NCBI GenBank assembly: GCA_964631965.1
Contig: CAZWAR010000001.1
Span: 1 to 64,000, forward strand
Source: CAIQPS01 sp964631965
GTDB lineage: Bacteria; Actinomycetota; Thermoleophilia; RBG-16-64-13
Reading direction: 5' to 3'
Length of the DNA stretch: 64,000 nucleotides
The translations under genes and the position numbers were made by a program. The stretch's first letter is position 1, and every line of letters starts with the position of its first letter. Under the pieces are notes generated by a model. The model saw nothing but the letters and a program-made list of their open reading frames with translations. It had not been told where the DNA came from and did no database searches. Below, piece by piece: positions 1 to 7,772 of this stretch.

Positions 1-1126
1 GGATGGCGTACTCGATGGGCATCGCGATGTTCTTCTTGGCGATGTCGGGCGCCGCCCCCGTGCCACCGTAGCTGCCATCGAGATGGACGATGTGCGCTCC
101 GGCGTAGTAGCTCCCGACAGCAACCATGTCCACGTCGGTGGGAGTGGAGACCTTGACGCTCACCAGACAGGTGGGGTTCATCTCCTTGATCCAGTCGACG
201 TGCTTCTTGTGGTCCTCCACGCTGTACACGCTGTGGAAGGGGAACGGGCTGAAGAGCGCGTTCCCGGCCACAGCCTCGCGCATGCGGGCCACCGGCGGGG
301 TGTTCTTGTCGCCGAGCAGGTGGCCGCCCAATCCGGGTTTGGCCCCCTGCGCATACTTGAACTCCACGATGCGCACCCGCTGGATGGTCTCTTCGCGAAC
401 TCCGAAGAGTCCGGTGGCCACCTGGGTGATCACGTGGTCGTCGTAGGGACGGAGGCGGTCATGGTAACCACCCTCGCCGGTGCAGGTGAAGCTGTTCCAG
501 GCCGTCATCGCCCGGGCTTTGGCCAGGATGGTGTGGATGGAGACGGAGCCGAAGCTCATTCCTCCTCCGTACACAGGGATGTCGATATGCACCTGCGGCC
601 GGCCGTCGCCGCGCTGGTTCAGGTCGAGACTGAGGTCCATCTCTTCCTCGGGCACAGCGGCCGGCGCCGGCAGCTTCTCCCAGCCCTCCGCCTCGAAGGC
701 GAAGACCAGCCTGTCGAACCCGCCTTCCGACTCGCCCCGGCGGGACTCGAGGTGGTCTGGCGGGATATGACCGGTGGCCGCCATGTGCCACGTGGAGAGG
801 ATCAGGTCGCTGGACCAACGCGGGTCACCCATCGCGTCGGTGGTGGGGTTGCGGCGGATGACCAGCGCCTTGTTGGGGCACTGGTTGACGCAGGAGTCCT
901 CCCTCTCCGCGCACTCCGGGCCTATGCAGTACTGGTCCTGGGGTCTCAGAGTGACGGTATAGCCCTTGGGCTTCACGTGCACCCCATACGCGCAGGCCTC
1001 CACGCAACGCCCGCAGCCGGTGCAGGAGGCCAGACGGTCGATCTTGTACTTGCCCAGCGCGTTACGATACCTGTCGGGCGCGGGCCGGACATCACGCTCG
1101 ACGTGTTCCTGCTGCCAGTCCGTCAC
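1..1126 (-). CDS. Ferredoxin-fused FMN-binding glutamate synthase-like protein (partial)
   Basis: The gene starts at a GTG at 1126 that overlaps the stop of the upstream gene and runs off the left edge, so only the first 375 codons are present. The N-terminus has a ferredoxin-like double cluster: Cys35, 38, 41, 45 and Cys67, 72, 79, 83. From about residue 165 it matches the glutamate synthase FMN-binding barrel, with GGGMSFGSVS, TGEGGYHDRL, QGAKPGLGGHL and DGSYGGTGAAP in the family order. Glutamate synthases of this short archaeal type pass electrons from iron-sulfur clusters to FMN. No amidotransferase domain or gltD-like gene is visible, so the substrate need not be glutamate. As the last visible gene of an MvhD-MetF operon, it may be an electron-transfer flavoprotein subunit; that role is inference. 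Confidence 0.85.
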   Translation of the reverse strand, partial: MTDWQQEHVERDVRPAPDRYRNALGKYKIDRLASCTGCGRCVEACAYGVHVKPKGYTVTLRPQDQYCIGPECAEREDSCVNQCPNKALVIRRNPTTDAMGDPRWSSDLILSTWHMAATGHIPPDHLESRRGESEGGFDRLVFAFEAEGWEKLPAPAAVPEEEMDLSLDLNQRGDGRPQVHIDIPVYGGGMSFGSVSIHTILAKARAMTAWNSFTCTGEGGYHDRLRPYDDHVITQVATGLFGVREETIQRVRIVEFKYAQGAKPGLGGHLLGDKNTPPVARMREAVAGNALFSPFPFHSVYSVEDHKKHVDWIKEMNPTCLVSVKVSTPTDVDMVAVGSYYAGAHIVHLDGSYGGTGAAPDIAKKNIAMPIEYAI

Positions 1127-2559
1127 GATCGTACCTGCCCCTCGGATACCCGGCAGAGATCGCCGAACGCCTCTCTCTCGATGTCTTCCAGGAAAATGGC
1201 CCGCCCGGTCTCGCCACGAAGGCGCCGCGCCTCGCGGATGCCCATCGCCCCGAGCACCTCGATCAGCTGGCTGTGCCACGCGCCCATCAGGTTCACCATC
1301 CGCTGCGCGGCGTACTCCGGCTCCAACTCGGCGATATCACAGGGACAGCCACTGGACGAGCAACAGGCGCTCTTGTCGCTGCATACCCGGCAACCGAGCG
1401 CCACCAGCAGCGGAGTGTCCAGGGCCACAGCGTCCGCGCCGCAGATGACGGCCTTGGCCATGTGTTCCGCGAGAGCGATGCCGCCGGATACGACGAGCGT
1501 CACCTCATCGCGGATGCCGGCCTCCACCAGCCGGCCGTGGACGGCCCGCAAGGCGTCCTTGAGATGCCGCCCCGGGCGTCCGTCACTTGAGGTCTCCCGG
1601 CCGTGCTGGTCGGCGACCAACTCCACGACCCGGACCCCGGCTCTCGCCAGTCCGATCACCCTCTCGGCCGTGTCGGAGGTGAGCGGGACGCGCATGGCGA
1701 CCACCACGTCCTCGTGCGCCGCCTGCAGCTTCGCGGCAAGCGCCTCCACCCCGGCCCGGTCGGTCAGAATCACCATCCGCACCGCGCCCAACAGCTCCGC
1801 GGCCGCCTCGATATCCGCCTCCCCGGAGGCCCCGCCGAAGAGCGGGGCCACAGATCCGAACAGCAATGAGTCGATGCCCGCACACTCCTCAATTGGGACG
1901 ACACCAAGCGTCCCCAGGTCCCGGGCCGCCCGGACCCGGGCCTCGGCCAGACGCGGGCTCTCGACCTGCCAGGCAGGTACGCCGAGGATCACCGGCAGCG
2001 GGATCTCGATAAGCGACGCCGGTGGGGCGATCAGGCCACCATCGGGGGTGAAGCGGAGGCGCATAGGCTTGGGCCCGACGTCGACAGCCGTCGATATGTA
2101 CTCGCGGCCGTGGATGCCGTCACGGGTGGGGCGGACAATCTCGGACATGTCGGTCCAGATGGAGTCGAACCCATATCCGAAGAACTTGCCCCGGTATCCG
2201 GCCCCCGACACCGGGATTTTGCCACTGTCCGCCTGGTTCCAGGTGGTGAGGAGGATCTCGGGCTTCCAGTATTCGTCCCCCATCTCCAGGAACCCTGGGT
2301 TGATGGAGACGCTCAGCAGGCCCTTGGTGCACCCCTGCACGCAGGAAAGGCAGGCCTTGCATTCGTCGAGGGTGACCACGGGGGCGTCCGGGTCGCGATT
2401 GTAGGCCGCCTCGATGCGATAGACGTTGTAGAGGCAGCGTAACTTCACGCAGTTGGTGCAGCGCGAGCAGTCTTCCCGCCAGTCGACGTTGCCGTACTTG
2501 CCTACTCTGTGAAACTGCGGAGGGGTGGGAACGACGGGTACGTGATAGCGCTCGGGCAT
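1123..2559 (-). CDS. Ferredoxin/degenerate glutamate synthase-like barrel protein
   Basis: This 478-residue protein is a divergent paralogue of the next gene downstream. It has two N-terminal [4Fe-4S] motifs (Cys31, 34, 37, 42 and Cys67, 70, 73, 77). The TIM-barrel region keeps the end of the glutamate synthase domain, with VVSGGIALAEHMAKAV and then DTPLLVALGCRVC, followed by a Cys-rich stretch (CCSSSGCPC). The glycine-rich FMN signatures of its sister (MSFG, TGEGG, GAKPG) are not seen, so it may have lost FMN or bind it differently. The stop overlaps the GTG of its sister, and the start lies 12 bases after the metF-like stop, so all four genes look co-translated. A heterodimer of catalytic and structural halves is a reasonable inference. 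Confidence 0.8.
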   Translation of the reverse strand: MPERYHVPVVPTPPQFHRVGKYGNVDWREDCSRCTNCVKLRCLYNVYRIEAAYNRDPDAPVVTLDECKACLSCVQGCTKGLLSVSINPGFLEMGDEYWKPEILLTTWNQADSGKIPVSGAGYRGKFFGYGFDSIWTDMSEIVRPTRDGIHGREYISTAVDVGPKPMRLRFTPDGGLIAPPASLIEIPLPVILGVPAWQVESPRLAEARVRAARDLGTLGVVPIEECAGIDSLLFGSVAPLFGGASGEADIEAAAELLGAVRMVILTDRAGVEALAAKLQAAHEDVVVAMRVPLTSDTAERVIGLARAGVRVVELVADQHGRETSSDGRPGRHLKDALRAVHGRLVEAGIRDEVTLVVSGGIALAEHMAKAVICGADAVALDTPLLVALGCRVCSDKSACCSSSGCPCDIAELEPEYAAQRMVNLMGAWHSQLIEVLGAMGIREARRLRGETGRAIFLEDIEREAFGDLCRVSEGQVRS

Positions 2560-2571
2560 GTCGTCTCGCCC

Positions 2572-3435
2572 CTAGGCCAGTCCGGCCGTTTGGATCACCC
2601 GGCCGGCCAGCTCTTCGCATCCGCTGCTCAGGATGTGGATGCCACGGACGCCGGGGATGTCCTTGAGTTGAGCCGCGGCCGATGCCGCCATGGCCACTCC
2701 CTCTTCGGTCGGGTTCCCGGCGGCGGCCATGCGCTCAATGACTGCGCCATCCAGGGGACCGTAGGTCTTGCGCTGCTCCAGCCGCTCGGCCTGGTCCACG
2801 CTGCAGAGCGGCAGCACGGTGGCGATGATCGCAGCCCGGCCATCGAGACCGGCCAGACGGACGGCGTCCATCCAGGCAGAGAACACAGCCACGTCGAATA
2901 CCGGCTGAGTAAGCAAGAACCCGGCTCCGGCATCGATCTTCTTCTTGAGGCGAAGCAGGTTGAGCTCGAGAGGTTGCAGGTGAGTGTTGGCCACCGCTCC
3001 TACGGCCAGGTGGGCAAGACCCAGGCCGGATATGAGCTGTTCGAGCTGGGTGGAGTCGATGTCGTTGACCCCGGCCGCCTGCGGCGATACTCCCAGAGAC
3101 TGGTGGTTTCCGCTGACGCACAGGACCCCTGAGACACCGAGGACGGAGGCCCCCAGAGCCTCACTTTCCAGTGCGATCCGGTTCCGGTCCCTGGTGGTCA
3201 TCGTGAGCAGGGCCTGGCGGCCTTGACCGGCCAGGACGGCCGCGCAGGCCAAGGCAGAACCGAGGACTCCGTCGGGGTTGTCGGCCACCACGACAGCGTC
3301 GATCGCGGCCGGCAGCACCTCCCCGAGCCTGATGACCGCCTCTTTGTGGCCGCTGTGCGGAGGTGCGCATTCGGCTGTGATCACCGACCCCCCCGAGGCC
3401 AGTACTTCCGAGAAACTAATCTTCGTTGTCGTCAT
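2572..3435 (-). CDS. Methylenetetrahydrofolate reductase family protein (MetF-like)
   Basis: This 287-residue protein fits the length of bacterial MetF, the FAD TIM-barrel enzyme that interconverts methylene-THF and methyl-THF. Visible family features are TAECAPP near residue 20 (the Glu matches the MetF catalytic glutamate), TTRDRNRIAL near residue 80 and a LTQPVFD strand in the second half. The start overlaps the end of the upstream MvhD-like gene by 20 bases. A second MetF lies at 23685-24569 with a metV partner; this copy has no metV but sits with MvhD and two ferredoxin-flavin proteins. That suggests a different electron donor or acceptor. The reductase fold is well supported; the exact substrate is less certain. 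Confidence 0.85.
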   Translation of the reverse strand: MTTTKISFSEVLASGGSVITAECAPPHSGHKEAVIRLGEVLPAAIDAVVVADNPDGVLGSALACAAVLAGQGRQALLTMTTRDRNRIALESEALGASVLGVSGVLCVSGNHQSLGVSPQAAGVNDIDSTQLEQLISGLGLAHLAVGAVANTHLQPLELNLLRLKKKIDAGAGFLLTQPVFDVAVFSAWMDAVRLAGLDGRAAIIATVLPLCSVDQAERLEQRKTYGPLDGAVIERMAAAGNPTEEGVAMAASAAAQLKDIPGVRGIHILSSGCEELAGRVIQTAGLA

Positions 3436-4009
3436 AGCTCGTATCCACTTGCTGGTAGGGGTCCGGTGCAGCTTCAGTGACGGGGATGTCGAGAGGGGTA
3501 GGAGTCAGACCGTCGAGCACGCGTGTCACGTCGCTGCGGATTTCGGCCACCCGCGCCCGGACCGCATCCGCAGCAAAGGGCGGGACGGACCGGTTCACGG
3601 CAAGCGCCATATCTTCCGCAGCCGTCCCCGGCAGATGGTGGAAGACCAGTCTCTCACGCCCGAGTCCCACCTCGTCCAGGATGCCTCGCACGTATTCGAC
3701 CCGCCGGGCGCAACGCTTGCTGCCCTCCAAGTGGTGACAGTTGTCCTCGCTACAGGCAACGACACATACAAGACGGGCGCCCGATTCGAAGGCCTTCAGA
3801 ACATGCTCGGGCTGGAGCCGCCCGGTGCACGCCACCATGATCTCCTGGGCGGCGAACGGCCAAGCGAAGCCGGGCAAGGACGGACGGGAACGCTCGGCAG
3901 ATTCGGGAGCGGCCCCGGGACGAGCCGCATTGGCGCACACGAAAACGGTTACATAGGGCGAGCCGGCTTCGATCGGTCCCATTTCCCGTACCGTGGGCGA
4001 AGAGGTCAT
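3416..4009 (-). CDS. MvhD/FlpD-like hydrogenase delta-type iron-sulfur subunit
   Basis: This 197-residue protein matches the small [2Fe-2S] MvhD family, which passes electrons between hydrogenase or dehydrogenase modules and heterodisulfide-reductase-type partners. Key stretch: CTGRLQPEHVLKAFESGA, then CVVACSEDNCHH and KRCARRVEYVR, giving Cys61, 82, 86, 91 and 100. The N-terminal motif that is usually Cys-rich has a single Cys25. An upstream in-frame ATG at 4126 would add 39 residues that do not look like protein, so the ATG at 4009 is chosen. It opens the operon MvhD, MetF, two GltB-like proteins. In acetogens MvhD accompanies HdrA with MetVF; no HdrA is visible here. Confidence 0.85.
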   Translation of the reverse strand: MTSSPTVREMGPIEAGSPYVTVFVCANAARPGAAPESAERSRPSLPGFAWPFAAQEIMVACTGRLQPEHVLKAFESGARLVCVVACSEDNCHHLEGSKRCARRVEYVRGILDEVGLGRERLVFHHLPGTAAEDMALAVNRSVPPFAADAVRARVAEIRSDVTRVLDGLTPTPLDIPVTEAAPDPYQQVDTSYDDNED

Positions 4010-4038
4010 CAGCCCGCAGTCCCTTCCTGGCGTTGCAT
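4009..4038 (-). CDS. Possible nine-codon leader ORF before the MvhD gene
   Basis: An ATG at 4038 is preceded at good distance by a strong GGAGGAG ribosome site and encodes MQRQEGTAG. Its TGA shares its last base with the ATG of the MvhD-like gene. The MvhD gene itself has only a weak ribosome site, so the leader could deliver ribosomes by translational coupling. There is no homology evidence, and such short ORFs can arise by chance. Confidence 0.3.
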   Translation of the reverse strand: MQRQEGTAG

Positions 4039-4155
4039 CCGTGGCTCCTCCACCTCTCACCCCCTCGATATCGGGGTTAATGAGGGTAGCAGCCCGGCCG
4101 TCAAGATTTATTATCCAAAAGGCCAAGTTCCGGGCTCATATGCTTATACTTTTGG

Positions 4156-4220
4156 AGCTGTCGGCCCTCGACCAGGCTCAGCCCGGGAACGACATCCTGG
4201 TTCCAAGAGACCCGACAGCT
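4156..4220 (-). terminator. Nested stem-loop downstream of the first PII gene
   Basis: Arms AGCTGTCGG (4156-4164) and CCGACAGCT (4212-4220) pair perfectly, and an inner ACCAGG/CCTGGT pair sits inside. The structure begins four bases after the PII stop on the minus strand. There is no long T run, so it is either a weak terminator of the amt-PII unit or a structured element between that unit and the MvhD operon. Confidence 0.4.
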
Positions 4221-4223
4221 GCC

Positions 4224-4565
4224 TCAGGCGAGAGCCGACACGCCGGTCTCGCCGGTGCGGATGCGAAGGCACTCCTCCATCTCGAGGACGAAGATCTTGC
4301 CGTCACCGATCTTCCCGGTACGCGCTCCGCGGGTGATCGCGTCCACCGCCTGCCAGACGTTGTTATTGCTCACGGCCAACTCGATCTTGAGCTTGTGAAG
4401 CAGCCCGTTCCGCTCCACGTGGCTCCTGTAGACCTCGGAGACACCCTTCTGACGGCCGCGGCCCATGCAGTCCGACACCGTGAGCAGGATGATCTCCTCC
4501 TCCTCGAGCGCCGCTATTACGTCGTCCAGTCTGTCCGGTTGGATGATGGCGATGATGTACTTCAT
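4224..4565 (-). CDS. glnB: PII nitrogen regulatory protein (copy 1)
   Basis: This 113-residue PII protein is a homotrimeric sensor of ATP/ADP and 2-oxoglutarate; PII proteins encoded next to amt genes usually gate the Amt channel. It starts MKYIIAIIQPDRLDDV and contains GRGRQKGVSEVYRSH (T-loop) and TGKIGDGKIFV (B-loop). Tyr46 of the T-loop is present, but the usual uridylylation position 51 is Glu. The ATG at 4565 has a clear AAGGAG site; a longer reading upstream lacks PII homology. It lies 31 bases after the amt stop, forming an amt-PII operon. Regulation by nucleotide binding rather than Tyr51 modification is inferred. Confidence 0.93.
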   Translation of the reverse strand: MKYIIAIIQPDRLDDVIAALEEEEIILLTVSDCMGRGRQKGVSEVYRSHVERNGLLHKLKIELAVSNNNVWQAVDAITRGARTGKIGDGKIFVLEMEECLRIRTGETGVSALA

Positions 4566-4596
4566 GACCGTAGCTCCTTCGCCGCTCGAAGCGCCG

Positions 4597-5829
4597 CTAT
4601 CCGACAATGGTGTAGGCGGATTCCCTATGCTGCGTGAGGTCCAGACCGATGTTCTCATGCTCGGAGGTGACCCTGAGGCCGATCAGCCTATCAACCAGCT
4701 TGAGCAGCCCCCAGGAGACTACGAACGAGAAGACCGCGCATACGATCACGGCGATCAACTGCAGGAGCAACTGTCCGGCATTGCCGTAGGCCAATCCGTC
4801 GGCCCCGTTGGGATTGACGGCCGTTGTGGCCAGGAGCCCCGTGAGCAGCACCCCGAACATGCCCCCCACCCCGTGCACGCCAAAAGCGTCCAGGGAATCG
4901 TCGTAGCCGAGCCTGCTCTTCACGACGACCACCGAGAAGTAGCAGACGACCCCGGTCAGAACGCCGATGGCGATGGCACCGGCCGGTGTCACGTAGCCGG
5001 CCGCCGGAGTCACCGTGGCCAGGCCGGCGATGGCGCCAGAGATGAGGCCGAGTGCGGTCGGCCGACGACGCAGCGCCCATTCTAGTACCGCCCAGGCCAG
5101 CGCCGCCGCCGCTGCCGCCAGATGTGTGGAGATGAAGGCTGAGACGGCCAGCGTGCCCGAGGTCAGGGCACTGCCGGCGTTGAAGCCGAACCAGCCGAAC
5201 CATAGGAGAGCGGCGCCGAGGACAGCAAAGGGCAGATTGTGGGGCGGGGAGATATCTGGATAGCCTCGGCGCCGCCCCACCACAAGTGCGGCCGCCAGCG
5301 CGCCTGTGCCGGCGCTGATGTGGACGACGATACCGCCGGCGAAGTCGAGTACGCCCATCTCCCTCAGGAACCCGCCCACGCCCCAGACCCAGTGAGCCAT
5401 CGGGTCGTAGACGATGGTCGCCCAGAGCACGGAGAAGAGCAGGAACGCACTGAACTTCAGCCGCTCGGCAAAAGCACCGATGATGAGCGCAGGGGTGATG
5501 ACCGCGAACATCATCTGGTAGACCATGAAGAGTTGATGCGGCACCGTGGCGGCGTAGTCGGGATTCGGCGACAACCCCACAGTATGGAGGCCGGCCCAGT
5601 TCAACCCACCAATGACGCCCCAGTGGTCGGGGCTGAAGGCCAGACTGTATCCGAACGCCACCCACTGCAGGCTGATGACCGCCACCAGCATCATGCACTG
5701 CATCATGATCGAAAGGACGTTCTTGCGCCGTACCAGTCCGCCGTAGAAGAAGGCGAGACCGGGCGTCATGAGCATGACCAAAGCGGTGCTTATGAGCATC
5801 CAGGCGGTGTCGCCGGTGTCGACGCCCAC
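4597..5829 (-). CDS. amt: Ammonium transporter (copy 1)
   Basis: This 410-residue Amt/MEP/Rh-family inner-membrane channel has about eleven hydrophobic segments. Family signatures include FFYGGLVRRKNVLS near the N-terminus, the pore histidines in HWVWGVGG and GVHGVGG, and DDSLDAFG. The C-terminal tail ends SAYTIVG. A GTG start at 5829 is preceded by AAGGAGA at good spacing. It is followed closely by a PII gene, the usual arrangement for PII-gated ammonium uptake. The module is duplicated immediately upstream (6023-7621), and the two Amt proteins are very similar throughout. Confidence 0.95.
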   Translation of the reverse strand: MGVDTGDTAWMLISTALVMLMTPGLAFFYGGLVRRKNVLSIMMQCMMLVAVISLQWVAFGYSLAFSPDHWGVIGGLNWAGLHTVGLSPNPDYAATVPHQLFMVYQMMFAVITPALIIGAFAERLKFSAFLLFSVLWATIVYDPMAHWVWGVGGFLREMGVLDFAGGIVVHISAGTGALAAALVVGRRRGYPDISPPHNLPFAVLGAALLWFGWFGFNAGSALTSGTLAVSAFISTHLAAAAAALAWAVLEWALRRRPTALGLISGAIAGLATVTPAAGYVTPAGAIAIGVLTGVVCYFSVVVVKSRLGYDDSLDAFGVHGVGGMFGVLLTGLLATTAVNPNGADGLAYGNAGQLLLQLIAVIVCAVFSFVVSWGLLKLVDRLIGLRVTSEHENIGLDLTQHRESAYTIVG

Positions 5830-5900
5830 TACATGTTCTCCTTACCGAGAGGCCCCCGGCATCAGTCTAGGAGTTCGGCGCACCGGCTCTTATCGCCAAA

Positions 5901-5908
5901 GGTACAAG
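5901..5908. promoter_or_regulatory. GTACAAG motif upstream of amt copy 1
   Basis: The sequence GGTACAAG lies about 75 bases upstream of the amt start. Related GTACAA cores occur before amt copy 2 and twice between the PucR gene and the third PII gene. It is a candidate operator half-site for the local PucR regulator; the link is inferred from position only. Confidence 0.3.
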
Positions 5909-6022
5909 CTGCAGCGGGATATTGTTATACGTATGGAGCACCGGAGCCGGCTTCGCCGGCCCCGAAGGGTCTTCGCACTGTTCGCAGCCATCTAAGGCAT
6001 ACCGCGCCGACCACGGCCGAGT

Positions 6023-6364
6023 CTACCTGATGGCCGATACCCCTGTCTCACCTGTGCGGATACGTAAGCACTCCTCCATATCGAAGACGAAGATCTTCCC
6101 GTCGCCCACGTGGCCGGTGCGCGCTCCCTGGGCGATAGCGTCCACGGCAGTCCACACGTCGTTGTCGTTCACGGCCACTTCGACCTTGATCTTGTGCAGT
6201 AGGCCGTTCCGTTCCACGTGGCTCCGGTAGATCTCAGCGACGCCCTTCTGCCTGCCCCGGCCCATGACTTCCGACACCGTCACCAGGATGATCTCCTCCT
6301 CCTCGAGGGCGCTGATGACCTCATCGAGACGGTCCGGTTGGATGATGGCCACTATATATTTCAT
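6023..6364 (-). CDS. glnB: PII nitrogen regulatory protein (copy 2)
   Basis: A 113-residue PII protein nearly identical in layout to the copy at 4224-4565. It has GRGRQKGVAEIYRSH in the T-loop and TGHVGDGKIFV in the B-loop, with Tyr46 kept and Glu at position 51. It follows the second amt gene by 21 bases. Two consecutive amt-PII modules in the same orientation point to a segmental duplication. Differences such as Asn-Asp-Asn-Asp near residue 76 suggest the copies have begun to diverge, perhaps with different ligand affinities. Confidence 0.93.
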   Translation of the reverse strand: MKYIVAIIQPDRLDEVISALEEEEIILVTVSEVMGRGRQKGVAEIYRSHVERNGLLHKIKVEVAVNDNDVWTAVDAIAQGARTGHVGDGKIFVFDMEECLRIRTGETGVSAIR

Positions 6365-6385
6365 CTCGAGCCTCCCGATCCGGCG

Positions 6386-7621
6386 CTAGCCGACTACCGT
6401 GTACGCCGATTCACTGTGCTGCGTGAGGTCGAGGCCGATGTTCTCGTGCTCGGCCGTCACCCGCAGGCCCATCACCTTGTCGATCAGCTTCAGCAGCCCG
6501 AAGGAAAGGACGAACGAGTAGGCGAACGAGGCGAGGATGGCGAGGACCTGCCACAGAAGCAGTTTCCCCCCGCCGTGGAACACGCCCTCGGCACCCGCGG
6601 GATTGATGAACGTCGTGGCCCAGAACCCGGTGAGCAGAGCACCCAGCATCCCACCGACGCCGTGGATGCCGAAGGCGTCCAGCGAGTCGTCGTAGCCCAG
6701 CCTGCCCTTCATGAACATCACGGACGCATAGCAGACCAGGCCGGCCAGGGCACCGATCCCCAGTGCGCCCATCGGCGTCACGAAGCCCGCGGCCGGGGTG
6801 ATCGCCACGAGACCGGCTACCGCGCCCGATATCGTACCCAGGGCGGTCGCGCGCCGGGTGCGGATCCAGTCCATGGCGGCCCAGGCTACAGCAGCCGTGC
6901 CGGCAGCCAGATGGGTGGACGCGAAAGCGGACACCGCCAGACCCCCCGAACTGAGGGCGCTGCCGGCGTTGAAGCCGAACCAGCCGAACCATAGGAGAGC
7001 GGCGCCGAGGATGGCGAAGGGTAGGTTGTGAGGCGGGGAGATCTCCGGATACCCTTTGCGCTTACCGATGACCAGGGCTGCAGCCAGAGCAGCGGCGCCG
7101 GCGTTGATATGGACCACGGTGCCGCCGGCGAAATCGAGTGCACCGAGATCCCTGAGGAAGCCGCCCACGCCCCAGACCCAGTGGGCCATCGGGTCATAGA
7201 CGATGGTGGCCCAGATGATGGAGAAGACGAGGAACGCGCTGAACTTCATACGTTCTGCGAAGGCGCCGATGATGAGGGCGGGCGTGATCACCGCGAACAT
7301 CATCTGGAAGAGCATGAACAGGATGTGCGGAATGGTACCGGCATAGTCGGCGTTGGGCTCGATGCCTACGTTGTGGAGGCCTGCGAAGCTCAGCCCCCCG
7401 ATGAAGCCCCCATGGTCGGGACCGAAGGCAAGGCTGTACCCGAACAGTACCCACTGGATACTGATCACACCGACGAGGATGAGACACTGCATCATGATGG
7501 AAAGCACGTTCTTCCGACGTACGAGCCCGCCGTAGAAGAAGGCAAGCCCAGGGGTCATGAGCATGACCAGCGCGGTGCTGATCAGCATCCAGGCGGTATC
7601 GCCAGCACTTATGTTGTCCAC
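6386..7621 (-). CDS. amt: Ammonium transporter (copy 2)
   Basis: A 411-residue Amt-family ammonium channel. It keeps the same signatures as copy 1: FFYGGLVRRKNVLS, HWVWGVGGFL, DDSLDAFGIHGVGG, and a C-terminus ending SAYTVVG. The start is a GTG at 7621 preceded by GGAAGGGGG. A PII gene follows 21 bases downstream. The upstream gap (7622-7772) contains a TTGTACAA palindrome, and the PucR-type regulator gene lies just beyond in the same orientation. Confidence 0.95.
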   Translation of the reverse strand: MDNISAGDTAWMLISTALVMLMTPGLAFFYGGLVRRKNVLSIMMQCLILVGVISIQWVLFGYSLAFGPDHGGFIGGLSFAGLHNVGIEPNADYAGTIPHILFMLFQMMFAVITPALIIGAFAERMKFSAFLVFSIIWATIVYDPMAHWVWGVGGFLRDLGALDFAGGTVVHINAGAAALAAALVIGKRKGYPEISPPHNLPFAILGAALLWFGWFGFNAGSALSSGGLAVSAFASTHLAAGTAAVAWAAMDWIRTRRATALGTISGAVAGLVAITPAAGFVTPMGALGIGALAGLVCYASVMFMKGRLGYDDSLDAFGIHGVGGMLGALLTGFWATTFINPAGAEGVFHGGGKLLLWQVLAILASFAYSFVLSFGLLKLIDKVMGLRVTAEHENIGLDLTQHSESAYTVVG

Positions 7622-7714
7622 ACCAAGCCCCCTTCCAACTGATCTATGGGCGTGATTATTCCCATGGTTAAGGCGCCGGCCTATCGCCCGGCGTCCAAGG
7701 GTTGGGCACGTCCG

Positions 7715-7722
7715 TTGTACAA
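7715..7722. promoter_or_regulatory. TTGTACAA palindrome upstream of amt copy 2
   Basis: A perfect 8-bp palindrome sits about 95 bases before the amt start and downstream of the PucR gene. It is the cleanest member of a small family of GTACAA sites in the nitrogen block. Its role as an operator is a hypothesis. Confidence 0.35.
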
Positions 7723-7749
7723 GTGGAGCAATGGTTCAGATTGACCGGA

Positions 7750-7768
7750 GCGGGCGGGGAACGCCCGC
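7750..7768 (-). terminator. Hairpin after the PucR gene
   Basis: GCGGGCG and CGCCCGC flank a five-base loop four bases downstream of the PucR stop on the minus strand. It has a strong GC stem but no T run, so it is a possible Rho-independent-like terminator of modest confidence. Confidence 0.4.
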
Positions 7769-7772
7769 GGGC

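Noticed and set aside
83..2404. Long plus-strand open frame over the GltB-like genes
   Set aside because: Translation is His/Arg/Pro-rich without family features, and the opposite strand encodes conserved iron-sulfur and FMN motifs. It is an antisense shadow of high GC.
4010..4126. Upstream start for the MvhD-like gene
   Set aside because: The 39 extra residues have no homology and lie in an AT-rich promoter-like segment.
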